Both the position numbers and the translations under genes were made by a program. Of a stretch of DNA of 64,000 nt, positions 1 to 8,706 are shown one piece after another; positions within the stretch are counted from its first letter, which is position 1; every line of letters begins with the position of its first letter. Source of the stretch: an uncultured Planctomycetota bacterium (GTDB lineage Bacteria > Planctomycetota > Phycisphaerae > UBA1845 > Fen-1342); NCBI GenBank assembly GCA_900696525.1, contig CAADGL010000009.1, positions 122,205 to 186,204 of the forward strand, written 5' to 3'. The notes under the pieces are model-generated. The model saw nothing but the letters and a program-made list of their open reading frames with translations. It had not been told where the DNA came from and made no database searches.

Positions 1-1
1 G

Positions 2-238
2 CACGCGTTCGAGGACGCGGAGCTCGCGGCGCGCCTTGCCGGCGACGCCGCGCGGGCCGCGAGCGCCGCCGAGCACGAAGCGTTTCGCAGCAGACTTGAA
101 GACGCGGAGCGCGACCTGGTCGATGCGGCGACCGAGCCGCCGCGGCCCGACGCCGCGGATGGCGGCCGGATCAGCGCGCTGCGCGGCGCGCTGGAGTCGG
201 CGACCGAGCGGCTGCGAGCGCTGCGGGAGAGAATGTAG
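2..238 (+). CDS. C-terminal fragment of an unidentified helical protein, cut by the window edge
   Basis: The frame is open from the left edge to a TAG at 236-238 and gives 78 residues rich in Ala, Glu and Arg (for example EDAELAARLAGDAARAA), which look like a charged amphipathic helix or coiled coil. The other frames here are Arg/Pro-rich in the manner of GC-rich shadows, so I prefer this one. It lies just upstream of fliP, where a flagellar gene such as fliN or fliO would be usual, but the visible part matches neither recognisably. No function is assigned. Confidence 0.45.
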   Translation, partial: HAFEDAELAARLAGDAARAASAAEHEAFRSRLEDAERDLVDAATEPPRPDAADGGRISALRGALESATERLRALRERM

Positions 239-336
239 GTCCTGCCGGCCAAGCGCGGGGGGCCGACGGTGATGATTCGCGCGAACCTCGTGCGGCGGAG
301 CCGCAGCGACCGCGTTCGGCAATGGAGTGCCGGGAC

Positions 337-1206
337 ATGGATGTCCGAAGCCAATCTGGAGCAGGCCGGCGATGGGCCGTGGCAGCGGTCGCGCTGCTGA
401 CGGTCGTTGCGCCGGGCCGCGCCAGCGCCGCGCCGCAGCAGGCGCCGCCGGCCGTGACAGCCGGCGCAGCCGACGGCGGCGCGGCGGCAGGGGAGGGGCT
501 CTACATACCGGATGTCAGCCGGCTGCTGCCGGCGGCGCGCGATCCGCAGGCGCTGAGCGCGACGCTCCAGATCTTCGTGCTGATGACGGTGCTGGCGGTG
601 CTGCCGAGCATCGTGCTGATGACGACCTGCTTCGTGCGCATGCTGGTGGTGCTGGTGCTGCTGCGCCAGGCGCTGGGCACGCAGACGCTTCCGCCGACGC
701 AGGTGCTGGTGGCGCTGGCGCTGTTCATGACCATCCTGGTGATGGCGCCACGCTGGCAGCGCGTCCACGCCGAGGCGATCGACCCGTACCTGAAAGGCCA
801 GACGTCGCAGCTCGAGGCGATCGACCGCGCCGCGGCGGAGATGCGGCGCTTCATGTTCGACCAGATCGAGGCGGCGGGCAACGAAGAAGACGTCTACATG
901 ATGTACGAGTACGCGGCGCAGCGCTCGCTCGCCCCGACCGACGTGCTGACGCGCGAGCAGGTGCCCCTGACGGCGCTGATGCCCGCGTTCCTGCTGAGCG
1001 AGCTGAAGACCGCCTTCGTCATCGGCTTCCGCGTCTATCTCCCGTTCTTGGTGATCGACATGGTCATTGCGACGATCCTCGTGGCCATGGGCATGATGAT
1101 GCTCCCGCCGGTGCTGATCTCGCTGCCCTTCAAGCTGCTGCTGTTCGTGCTGGCGGACGGCTGGCACCTGGTGGCGGGGGCGCTGATGGCGAGCGTGGTG
1201 ATGTGA
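337..1206 (+). CDS. fliP: Flagellar type III export gate protein FliP
   Basis: FliP is a core ring subunit of the flagellar export gate in the cytoplasmic membrane, working with FliQ, FliR, FlhA and FlhB to pass hook and filament subunits. The N-terminus is a cleavable-type signal (RRWAVAAVALLTVVAPGRASA), as in other FliP proteins. Membrane helices follow, with family-typical stretches such as ALFMTILVMAPRWQRVH and LMPAFLLSELKTAFVIGFR. The start at 337 is preferred over an in-frame ATG at 322 because a GGAG lies 9 bases before it and no ribosome site precedes 322. It opens a + strand flagellar operon, with fliQ about 90 bases downstream. Confidence 0.93.
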   Translation: MDVRSQSGAGRRWAVAAVALLTVVAPGRASAAPQQAPPAVTAGAADGGAAAGEGLYIPDVSRLLPAARDPQALSATLQIFVLMTVLAVLPSIVLMTTCFVRMLVVLVLLRQALGTQTLPPTQVLVALALFMTILVMAPRWQRVHAEAIDPYLKGQTSQLEAIDRAAAEMRRFMFDQIEAAGNEEDVYMMYEYAAQRSLAPTDVLTREQVPLTALMPAFLLSELKTAFVIGFRVYLPFLVIDMVIATILVAMGMMMLPPVLISLPFKLLLFVLADGWHLVAGALMASVVM

Positions 1207-1214
1207 GGAGTGAG

Positions 1215-1283
1215 CTAGGTAACAAGGTCGCAAGGTAACAAAGTAAGAAGGTAACAAGTAACAAGGTCGCGAAGTAACAACGT
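1215..1283. repeat. Degenerate short tandem repeat between fliP and fliQ
   Basis: The fliP-fliQ gap is built from imperfect copies of AAGGTAACAA and GTAACAAGGTCGC in tandem. It is far lower in GC than its surroundings and has no hairpin potential or gene of its own. It breaks an otherwise tightly packed operon. It could be slipped-strand expansion or a copy of a dispersed intergenic repeat. Confidence 0.7.
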
Positions 1284-1298
1284 GACGATGGAGCACAC

Positions 1299-1556
1299 GT
1301 GGATCTCCCCGTTGCACTCGATCTCGGCCGCGAAGCGCTGCTGACCGCCCTCCTGGTCGCCGGACCCGTGCTGGCGGCGGGGGTGATCGTCGGCGTGCTC
1401 ATCAGCCTGATCCAGACCGTCACGCAGATCCAGGACCAGACGTTCGCGCTTGTGCCGAAGATCGTCGCGATGTTCGCTGCCGCCGGGTTCTTCGTCCCCT
1501 GGGTCGCGAATCAGCTTATCGCGTACGCCCGGACGATGCTCTCCGGCGGGTACTGA
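1299..1556 (+). CDS. fliQ: Flagellar type III export gate protein FliQ
   Basis: FliQ is a small two-helix membrane subunit that packs around FliP in the export gate. The 85-residue product has the usual length and two hydrophobic helices (roughly residues 14-38 and 51-74) with the family-typical ISLIQTVTQIQDQTFALVPK between them. The start is a GTG at 1299 with a GATGGAG ribosome site about 6 bases upstream; the ATG inside that site is in another frame. It is followed by fliR after a 25-base gap. Confidence 0.9.
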   Translation: MDLPVALDLGREALLTALLVAGPVLAAGVIVGVLISLIQTVTQIQDQTFALVPKIVAMFAAAGFFVPWVANQLIAYARTMLSGGY

Positions 1557-1581
1557 ACGCTCAGGGGCACGGTGAGGCCGA

Positions 1582-2355
1582 ATGCCATACGAGCTGCTCA
1601 ATGCCTATCTGAACCTGCCGCTGCTGCTGCTGGTCGTCTCGCGCCTCGCCGGCATGATCATGTTCCAGCCGCTGCTGGGCTCGCTGTCGATCCCGCCGCA
1701 GGTCCGCATGCTGCTGGTGCTGGGCCTGGCGGCGATGGTGATGCCGCTGGTCGCCCTGCCCGAGCAGGCGCCGGCCGCGCCGCTGGAGCTGACGTTGGCG
1801 CTTGGCGTCGAGCTGATGCTGGGAGCGCTGCTCGGGCTGGCCGTGCGGGCCTGCTTCCTGGCGCTCGAGCTCGCCGGCCAGATCATCGCCCAGGAATCCG
1901 GCCTGGCCTTCGCCGAGATCGTCGATCCGACGAGCGGCGGGCAGCAGGACGTGCTCAGCATGGTCTACGTGCAGCTCGGGGCGGTGGTCTTCATGATCGT
2001 CGGCGGGCACAGGGCCGTGCTGGCGGCGTGTCTCGACAGCTTTGCCACCATCCCTTTGCTGAGCGGCCCGGACCTGGTCGAGCGCGGCGCCTGGCTGGTT
2101 CTCGATGCCCTGCGCGCCGGCGGGGAGGTGGCGCTGCGCGTAGCGGCCCCGGTGCTGCTCACGCTGTTTCTCGTGAACGTGGTGCTGGGCTTCATCGGGC
2201 GCGTCCTGCCGCAGCTCAACGTCACGGTGCTGGGATTCTCGCTCAAAGGCCTGGTCGTGTTCGTGGTGGCGGCGGTGGCGCTGCCGGCCAGCATGGAGGC
2301 GTTCGTCGGCGGGCTGGAGCTGGTGATGGACCTGGCGCGGTCGCTGCTGAACTGA
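1582..2355 (+). CDS. fliR: Flagellar type III export gate protein FliR
   Basis: FliR is the single-copy membrane subunit completing the FliP-FliQ-FliR export gate. The 257-residue protein is almost wholly hydrophobic with about six predicted helices and the family features SRLAGMIMFQPLLG near the N-terminus and GQIIAQESGLAFAEIVDP in the middle. A GGTGAGG sequence lies just upstream of the ATG. Position between fliQ and flhB matches the canonical bacterial order. Confidence 0.92.
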   Translation: MPYELLNAYLNLPLLLLVVSRLAGMIMFQPLLGSLSIPPQVRMLLVLGLAAMVMPLVALPEQAPAAPLELTLALGVELMLGALLGLAVRACFLALELAGQIIAQESGLAFAEIVDPTSGGQQDVLSMVYVQLGAVVFMIVGGHRAVLAACLDSFATIPLLSGPDLVERGAWLVLDALRAGGEVALRVAAPVLLTLFLVNVVLGFIGRVLPQLNVTVLGFSLKGLVVFVVAAVALPASMEAFVGGLELVMDLARSLLN

Positions 2356-2403
2356 CGGCGCGGCGGAGGCTCGGAATGTGCGGCATGAGAACCGGGAACG
2401 CGA

Positions 2404-3459
2404 ATGCCTGACGACGCCGGCGAGAGAACCGAGCAGCCGACCCCGCGCCGCCGGCAGGAGGCCCGCGAGAAAGGCAACATTCCGCGCAGCATCGACCTGA
2501 CGGGGGCAGCGGCGCTGCTGGGCGGGCTGCTGCTGCTGGCGGCGCTGGGACGCAGCATGTTCGAACGCCTGCTGACGCTGACCCGCGGCATCGAGCGCGC
2601 CTCCGACGTGCGGCTCGACGGGCTGGCGAGCTGGCTGGGCGAGACCGGGCGCATGGCGGCGGCGCTCGTGCTGCCGTTCCTGCTGCTGATCCTCGTGCTG
2701 TCGCTGGTGGTCGGCCTGGCGCAGACGGGCGGCGCGTTCGTCTGGAAACGCCTGACGCCGAAGCTCGACGCGCTGAACCCGGCCAACGGCGTGAAGCGGC
2801 TGTTCTCGATGGACGCGGTTCAGCGGCTGGGGCTGGGGCTGGTGAAGATCGCGCTGGTGGGTGTGATCGCCTGGCACACGCTCTGGGAGCACCTGCCGCA
2901 CCTGCTCGCCGCGACCGGCGTCAGCGCGATGGGCGTGCTGTACGTCGGGGCCGGCGCCACCTGGACGCTGGCGCTGCGGCTGGGCGTGGTGCTGCTGATC
3001 GTCGGCGTGATCGACCTGCTGATCCAGCGCTGGAAGGTCGAGCGCAGCCTGCGCATGACCCGTCAGGAGGTGCGCGACGAGATGAAGAACATGGACGGCG
3101 ACCCGCTGCTCAAGCAGCGCCGGCGACAGCTCCAGGCCCGGCTGGCCATGCAGCGGCTCCAGGTGGACGTGCCCAAGGCCAGCGTGATCGTGACGAACCC
3201 GACGGAGTACGCCGTGGCCCTGCGATATGACGAAGAGACGATGAGCGCGCCGCGCGTGGTGGCGAAGGGCCGCGACTGGCTGGCCTTGCGCATCCGCCAG
3301 ATCGCCGAGCAGCACGATGTGCCGATCGTCGAGCGCCCGCCGCTGGCGCGGGCGCTCTACGCGAATCTCGACGTCGGCCAGGAGGTCTCACCGCAGTTCT
3401 ACCGGGCCGTGGCGGAAGTGCTGGCGTACGTGCAGCGGCTCAGGCGGGCCGCCGTCTAG
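2404..3459 (+). CDS. flhB: Flagellar export substrate-specificity switch FlhB
   Basis: FlhB is the export-apparatus membrane protein whose cytoplasmic domain cleaves itself to switch export from rod/hook to filament subunits. The 351-residue product starts with the typical ERTEQPTPRRRQEAREKGN motif, has four membrane helices between about residues 30 and 210, and then the cytoplasmic domain. The self-cleavage site is N265-P266-T267-E268: the Asn-Pro bond is kept but the usual His after Thr is Glu. It precedes flhA by 15 bases. Confidence 0.95.
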   Translation: MPDDAGERTEQPTPRRRQEAREKGNIPRSIDLTGAAALLGGLLLLAALGRSMFERLLTLTRGIERASDVRLDGLASWLGETGRMAAALVLPFLLLILVLSLVVGLAQTGGAFVWKRLTPKLDALNPANGVKRLFSMDAVQRLGLGLVKIALVGVIAWHTLWEHLPHLLAATGVSAMGVLYVGAGATWTLALRLGVVLLIVGVIDLLIQRWKVERSLRMTRQEVRDEMKNMDGDPLLKQRRRQLQARLAMQRLQVDVPKASVIVTNPTEYAVALRYDEETMSAPRVVAKGRDWLALRIRQIAEQHDVPIVERPPLARALYANLDVGQEVSPQFYRAVAEVLAYVQRLRRAAV

Positions 3460-3474
3460 GGGCGATCAACAGCA

Positions 3475-5568
3475 ATGCTCGACGAGAACCCCATCCTGAA
3501 GTTCATCGCGCGCCACCGCGGACTGCTGTTCCCGGCGGCGGCGGCGGGGCTGATCTTCGTCATCCTGATCCGCCTGCCGACGCCGCTGCTCGACCTGCTG
3601 CTGGTGGCGAACATCCTGCTGACCGTGGTCGTGCTGATCACGGTCATGTACATCCGCACGCCGCTGGAGTTCTCCAGCTTTCCGTCGCTGCTGCTCGCGA
3701 TGACGCTGCTGCGGCTGGTGCTGAACATCGCGACCACGCGGCTGATCCTGACCAACGCCAAGGACGGGACGGGCGCGGCGGGGCACGTCGTCGAGGCCTT
3801 CGGCGTGTTTGTCGCGGGCAATTCGCTGGCGGTCGGCGTCATCATCTTCCTGATCATCATGGTGATCCAGTTCGTGGTCATCACCAAGGGCGCCACGCGC
3901 ATCGCCGAGGTCGCCGCGCGCTTCACGCTCGACGGCATGCCCGGCAAGCAGATGGCCATCGACGCCGACCTCAACGCCGGCCTGATCGACGAGTCCGAGG
4001 CGCGGCGGCGGCGGGAGGAGATCGCCTCGGAGGCGGATTTCTTCGGCGCCATGGACGGCGCCAGCAAGTTCGTGCGCGGCGACGCGATCGCCGGCGTGAT
4101 GATCACGTTCGTCAACGTGCTCGGCGGCCTGTACGTCGGCATGGTCGAGCACGGCATGGGACTGATGGAGTCGCTCGAGGTCTTCACCAAGCTGACGATC
4201 GGCGACGGGCTGGCGGCGCAGATTCCGGCGTTCATTCTCTCGATCGGCGCCGGCATGCTCGTGACCCGCAGCACCGGCAAGACGAACATGGGCGAGGAAG
4301 TGCTCGGCCAGCTCCTGGCCAAGCCCGTGGCCCTGCTGATGGCCGCCGCGTTCCTGGTCGTGATGCTCGCGACGCCGCTGCCGAAAGCCCCGCTCGGGCT
4401 GATGGCGGTCGGCTGCGCCGTGGGCGCGCTGGTCCTGCGGCGAGCGCAGCAGGAGCGCGACGCGCGCCGCGCGCGCGACGACCGCGCCCGAGAGAAGGCC
4501 AGGCCCGACAAGGCCGAGAGCCACCTCGGCGTCGACGCGCTGGAGCTCCAGATCGGATTCGGCCTCGTGCGGCTCGTGGACAAGGCCCGCGGCGGCGACC
4601 TGCTCGACCGCATCGGCTCGCTGCGCAAGCAGATCGCCAGCGAGATGGGCCTCGTGGCGCCGTCCGTGCGCATCCGCGACAACAGCCAGCTCGAGCCGCA
4701 GCAATACGCCGTCCTCCTCCGCGGCCAGGAGATCGCCCGCGGCGAAGTGCTGGCGGACCAGTTGCTGGCGATCGACTCCGGCGTCGCCGCCGGTCCGCTC
4801 GCGGGACTGCGGACGAAGGAGCCGGCGTTCGGCATGGAGGCCTGGTGGATCGGCCCCGACGAGCGCGGCCACGCCGAGCAGCTCAACTACACGGTGGTCG
4901 AGCCGACGGGCGTGCTGGCCACGCACCTGACCGAGGTGATCCGGCGCCACGCGGCCGACCTGCTGACGCGCAGCGAGACGCTGAAGCTGATCGACACGCT
5001 CAAGCAGCGCAACCCGGCGCTCGTCGACGAGGTCATCCCCGGGCTGCTGAAGGCGGGCGAGGTGCAGAAAGTGCTCCAGAACCTGCTGCGCGAGCGCGTC
5101 TCGATCCGCGACCTGGAGACGATCGTCGAGACGCTCGGCGACTGGGCGCCACGCACCAAAGACGCCGAAATCCTCACCGAGTACGCCCGCAACGCCCTGG
5201 CGCGCAGCATCTGCGGGCAATACAAGGACCCCAAAGGCGTCATCCACTGCATCACGCTCGACCCGGCGACCGAAGACTACCTGCAAGCGAACATCCAGCG
5301 GCTCGATCACGGCTCGAACCTGCTCGTTCCGCCGGCGCGCCAGGCCGAGCTCGCCAACGCCGTCCGCAAACAGGTCGAGCAGGCCGCGACCGCCACCACC
5401 GCGACCATCGCCATCCTCTGCTCGCCGCAGGTGCGCGTCTGGCTGCGGCGGCTGATCGAGCCGGTCCTGCCGCACACGCCGGTGCTGGCCCTGAACGAGG
5501 TCGTCCGCGGGATCGACGTCCAGGCCCATGGAGTGATCAGCCTTGAGCTGGAAGGTGCACACGTTTGA
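3475..5568 (+). CDS. flhA: Flagellar export gate protein FlhA
   Basis: FlhA forms the nonameric ring of the flagellar export apparatus; its cytoplasmic part binds chaperone-substrate complexes and its membrane part couples export to the proton motive force. The 697-residue protein has about eight N-terminal membrane helices (roughly 15-330) and a soluble C-terminal half. The FHIPEP family signature is clear from R149 (RFTLDGMPGKQMAID). The end overlaps the start of flhF by 26 bases, suggesting coupled translation. Confidence 0.96.
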   Translation: MLDENPILKFIARHRGLLFPAAAAGLIFVILIRLPTPLLDLLLVANILLTVVVLITVMYIRTPLEFSSFPSLLLAMTLLRLVLNIATTRLILTNAKDGTGAAGHVVEAFGVFVAGNSLAVGVIIFLIIMVIQFVVITKGATRIAEVAARFTLDGMPGKQMAIDADLNAGLIDESEARRRREEIASEADFFGAMDGASKFVRGDAIAGVMITFVNVLGGLYVGMVEHGMGLMESLEVFTKLTIGDGLAAQIPAFILSIGAGMLVTRSTGKTNMGEEVLGQLLAKPVALLMAAAFLVVMLATPLPKAPLGLMAVGCAVGALVLRRAQQERDARRARDDRAREKARPDKAESHLGVDALELQIGFGLVRLVDKARGGDLLDRIGSLRKQIASEMGLVAPSVRIRDNSQLEPQQYAVLLRGQEIARGEVLADQLLAIDSGVAAGPLAGLRTKEPAFGMEAWWIGPDERGHAEQLNYTVVEPTGVLATHLTEVIRRHAADLLTRSETLKLIDTLKQRNPALVDEVIPGLLKAGEVQKVLQNLLRERVSIRDLETIVETLGDWAPRTKDAEILTEYARNALARSICGQYKDPKGVIHCITLDPATEDYLQANIQRLDHGSNLLVPPARQAELANAVRKQVEQAATATTATIAILCSPQVRVWLRRLIEPVLPHTPVLALNEVVRGIDVQAHGVISLELEGAHV

Positions 5569-6580
5569 AGCGGCGTCGATGGCCGAAGCCCTGGCGCAGG
5601 TGAAGCGCGCCCTCGGCCCGGACGCCGTCATTCTCGAGGCGCACAAGCGCCCCCCGCGCGATGGCGCGCCCGGGGCCGTGCGCTTCGAGATCCAGGCCGC
5701 CGTCGCGCCGCCCGCCGAACACGCGCCGGCCCCTTGCCGGCCTCGGCCGGAGACCGCCGCGGCCGCGCCTGCCGCGCGCGTGCCCGCGGCGGAGCCGGTC
5801 GATCCGGCCCGGCACGCGCTCTTCGTGGAGCTGACGCAGCGCGACGTGGCGGCCGAGCTAGCCGCCGAGCTGCTGCGGCACGCGGCAAGCGCCGCCGGCC
5901 GGAAGGCCGACGCTGCGGCGTTGCGGGCGGCGTTGTGCGAGGCGATCGCACGGATGGTCCCGATCGGGGGCGGCGTGCGGCTCGACGGATCAGAGGCGCG
6001 GCGCGTCGCGCTGGTTGGCCCGCCGGGCGGGGGCAAATCGAGCACGATCGGAAAGCTGGCGGCGCAGCTCCGGCTGCGGCAAAAGGCCCGCGTGGGCCTG
6101 CTGTCGCTGGACAACCAGCGGCTGGCGTGCAGCGAGCCGCTGCGGCGCTATGCGGCGTTGCTCCAGGTCCCGTTTGTCGAGGCGCGGACCGCGGCGCAGA
6201 TGCGCCTCGCCGCGCGGACGCTGGCCGACTGCCAGGTGACGCTGATCGACACGCCCGGCGTCGGTCCGCGCGACGAATTGCGGATGCAGCGGCTGGCGTC
6301 GCTGCTGGCGTCGCTGCCGGGCTGCGAGGTGCACCTGGTGCTGCCGGCGTCGGCTGATCGCGTGGCGCAGCGTCGCGCCTTTCAGCGCTTCGAGCGGCTG
6401 GGAGTTCAGCGGGTCATCCTGACGCGGCTGGACGAGGCCGTGGGGATGGGCACGCTGCTGCACGTCATCCGCGAGCTGGGGCGCCCGTTGTCCTACCTGG
6501 CCGACGGACAGCGCATTCCGGCCGATCTCAGCGAGGCTTGCGGAAGCCGCATCAGCGAGCTAGTGTTATCAGGTATGTAG
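5543..6580 (+). CDS. flhF: Flagellar SRP-family GTPase FlhF
   Basis: FlhF is an SRP-type GTPase that sets the place and number of flagella, usually with FlhG. The 345-residue protein has the family N-terminus (FEAASMAEALAQVKRALG), a variable Pro/Ala-rich linker and a C-terminal NG domain. Visible GTPase motifs are the P-loop G159-PPGGGKSS with K165, DTPGVG (G3) and TRLDE (G4). The start is placed at a TTG inside the end of flhA; a GTG four codons later is an alternative. Its P-loop is intact, in contrast to the next gene. Confidence 0.9.
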   Translation: MSWKVHTFEAASMAEALAQVKRALGPDAVILEAHKRPPRDGAPGAVRFEIQAAVAPPAEHAPAPCRPRPETAAAAPAARVPAAEPVDPARHALFVELTQRDVAAELAAELLRHAASAAGRKADAAALRAALCEAIARMVPIGGGVRLDGSEARRVALVGPPGGGKSSTIGKLAAQLRLRQKARVGLLSLDNQRLACSEPLRRYAALLQVPFVEARTAAQMRLAARTLADCQVTLIDTPGVGPRDELRMQRLASLLASLPGCEVHLVLPASADRVAQRRAFQRFERLGVQRVILTRLDEAVGMGTLLHVIRELGRPLSYLADGQRIPADLSEACGSRISELVLSGM

Positions 6581-6650
6581 TTCGAGCCGACCGGCCCGTG
6601 CTGACGACTCGCGTCTTGCGATTCGCTTTTCATGCACCCGGACGCCGATC

Positions 6651-7301
6651 ATGTCCAGCGGCCCTCGCCCATGCAACGTGCTGTTCCTCGGCGGCGCAGC
6701 GGGTGTCGGTGCGTCGAGCCTTGTCGTCTCGGTGGCGGCGGTTCTTGCGCGACGCCGGATCGCCGTCGTCATTCTTGACGAGGATGCCGCCCCGGCCCCG
6801 GGCCGTTCGGCGCGAGAATACGCCGCCGCGAGCAGGCCCCGCATCCCCGTGGTCTGCGAGCGGCGGGCCGCGCAGCTCCCGCCCAGCGTCATTCGTCTTT
6901 GCGACCCAGGTCCGGGAATCACCGGCGCCGCTGCGCGACTGGCGCGCCACGCCCGGCTCATCGTCGCCGTGTGCGCCGATGATGCGCTCTCCGCCGCGGA
7001 CGCGTTCGGCGTCCTGAAGAGCGTCGCGGCGCGCGGCGCCCGCCCGCCGCTGGCCGTCGCCGTCAGGCCCCTCGCCGACCCGGCTCGCGCCGATCGGATC
7101 GCCCAGCGGCTGGCGTCGGCGGCCCGGCGCTTCCTGGAGATCGACGCGGTGGGCGCGACGATCCTGCCTCCCGCCGGGACGCGCGACGCGCCGCAGAAGG
7201 GCGATCAGCCGGTCGAGCGGCTGGCGACCATGATCGCCTCGTCGCGGCGCGATCCGCTGGTGGCGGGAGTGTGGCGGCAGGTGGCGAGCCTGTTCGTGTA
7301 G
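6651..7301 (+). CDS. FlhG/MinD-like protein with degenerate ATP-binding loop
   Basis: Position after flhF and the general layout point to the FlhG (YlxH, FleN) family of MinD-type ATPases, which normally stimulate FlhF GTPase and restrict flagellar number. The 216-residue product is short for the family. Where the deviant Walker A loop (KGGxGK[ST]) is expected near residue 14 it reads GGAAGVGASS, so both lysines are missing. A DPGPGI stretch corresponds to the D-x-G-x-G-I switch motif. The later part is Ala/Arg-rich and diverged. It may regulate FlhF without ATP hydrolysis (inference). Confidence 0.65.
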   Translation: MSSGPRPCNVLFLGGAAGVGASSLVVSVAAVLARRRIAVVILDEDAAPAPGRSAREYAAASRPRIPVVCERRAAQLPPSVIRLCDPGPGITGAAARLARHARLIVAVCADDALSAADAFGVLKSVAARGARPPLAVAVRPLADPARADRIAQRLASAARRFLEIDAVGATILPPAGTRDAPQKGDQPVERLATMIASSRRDPLVAGVWRQVASLFV

Positions 7302-7474
7302 AAAAGAAGTTCGAGAGGCACCTCGCGCCAGCCGGGCACCAGCGGCTCTCGCGCCACGCGGAACCAGCCCGCCCGGCATTTATCGGAGCGGATCGTCTCC
7401 GACTTCCGGCCAGTTTTTCCTCACGGTTATCCCGCCTGCAAGCCGACGCCCGGCCCCCGCCGATAGGGGAAAGG

Positions 7475-7756
7475 ATGGTGTCCCGCGTCGCCGCACAAGT
7501 CGGGTTGCTGTCGTTCGCGGTGGCGGTGGTGGTGGGGCTGCACGCAGGGAACGCGCCGGCGACCGTGCTCCAGCGGGCGATGCTGGCGATGGGGGTGGGA
7601 TTCGTGGTGGGGCAATTCGCGGGTTGGTCGGCCCGGCTGGTCCTGCGCGACTTCGTGCGGACGCGCTGGGCCGGCACGATCGAAGCCCATGAGCCGGCGG
7701 ATGTGGTCGGCAAGTTCGAGGCGGGGCCGGGCGGCGGACCGTCGGAGGCACAGTGA
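7475..7756 (+). CDS. Small membrane protein of the flagellar operon, function unknown
   Basis: The 93-residue product has two hydrophobic helices (about residues 8-24 and 33-51) followed by a charged cytoplasmic-looking tail ending in a Gly/Pro-rich stretch. I do not recognise a named family. The frame remains open upstream into the end of the preceding gene, but the ATG at 7475 is preferred because AGGGGAAAGG lies directly before it and the upstream residues lack coding character. It ends four bases before fliA, so it is probably co-transcribed with it. Confidence 0.6.
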   Translation: MVSRVAAQVGLLSFAVAVVVGLHAGNAPATVLQRAMLAMGVGFVVGQFAGWSARLVLRDFVRTRWAGTIEAHEPADVVGKFEAGPGGGPSEAQ

Positions 7757-7760
7757 AGCA

Positions 7761-8621
7761 ATGAACAGAAGCCACCACGGCAGGGCGCGGGTTCGGCGGG
7801 TGACACGCGAGCCGCACGTGCGTACGTTCCCCGACGCCGAGTCGCTGGACGCCGCCTGGCGCGAGTATCGCGCCACGGGAAGCGAGGAGATTCGTAACCG
7901 GCTCGTGGAGCACTACCTGTACCTGGTGCGGCTGACGGCGCAGCGGATCGGGGCGAAGCTGCCGGACGAGGTCGACGTCGATGACCTGATGAGCGCGGGA
8001 ACGTTCGGGCTGGTGGATGCGATCGACGCGTTCGACCTCGAGCGGGGCGTGAAGTTCGAGACGTACTGCGCGCCGCGCATCCGCGGGGCGATTCTCGACG
8101 AGCTGCGCAGCATGGACTGGGTGCCGCGCCTGGTGCGCCATCGGGCGCACAAGCTCAACCAGGCGATCCGGGCCCTGGAGATCGAGCTGGGCCGGACGCC
8201 CAGCGAGGACGAGATCGCCCGCCGGCTGAACCTCGGACCCGGCCAGATGGAGAAGCTGCTGCGCGACGCCGCCGCGGTTTCGCTGGTTTCCTTGTCGCAG
8301 ACGGTCTCCGACGGCGACTCGAACCGCGAGCGCACCGAGGTCGACGTCCTGCGCGACGACCGCAGTCGCGACCCGGTGGCCGAGACTCAGCGCCGCGACC
8401 TGCGCGACCTGGTGACGCGCGGCCTCAGCCGCGCCGAGCGGCTGATCATCGTGCTCTACTACTATGAGCAGATGACCATGAAGGAGATCGGACTGACGCT
8501 CGACTTGTCCGAGTCACGCGTCAGCCAGATGCACTCCGCCATCATCGAGCGCCTGCGCAATGCACTGCGCAGCCGCGAGGCCGAGCTCGACCTCGCGCCC
8601 GGGGCCGACCTGCCCGCCTGA
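7761..8621 (+). CDS. fliA: RNA polymerase sigma factor for flagellar genes (FliA/WhiG family)
   Basis: This is a sigma-28-type factor that directs RNA polymerase to late flagellar promoters. The 286-residue protein has region 2 (about residues 45-120, with DDLMSAGTFGLVDAIDAFD and GVKFETYCAPRIRGAILDEL), region 3, and a C-terminal region 4 helix-turn-helix (EQMTMKEIGLTLDLSESRVS). The ATG at 7761, four bases after the previous stop and preceded by GGAGG, is chosen over an in-frame ATG at 7689 that would overlap the neighbour. Closing the export operon is a common arrangement. Confidence 0.93.
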   Translation: MNRSHHGRARVRRVTREPHVRTFPDAESLDAAWREYRATGSEEIRNRLVEHYLYLVRLTAQRIGAKLPDEVDVDDLMSAGTFGLVDAIDAFDLERGVKFETYCAPRIRGAILDELRSMDWVPRLVRHRAHKLNQAIRALEIELGRTPSEDEIARRLNLGPGQMEKLLRDAAAVSLVSLSQTVSDGDSNRERTEVDVLRDDRSRDPVAETQRRDLRDLVTRGLSRAERLIIVLYYYEQMTMKEIGLTLDLSESRVSQMHSAIIERLRNALRSREAELDLAPGADLPA

Positions 8622-8706
8622 GGTCCGATCATCGCGGCCCGCCGCGCCGCCTTGGCCGGCCGGCCGCAGTGCCCGCGCGGCGTTTGGCACACTGTGGATA
8701 GCGGCG

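Noticed and set aside
36..272. An ATG-started frame at the left edge
   Set aside because: It is Arg/Pro-rich, and the overlapping frame open from the edge to 238 has a more protein-like helical composition.
3466..6114. Long minus-strand open frame opposite flhA and flhF
   Set aside because: Shadow composition and antisense to two recognised genes.
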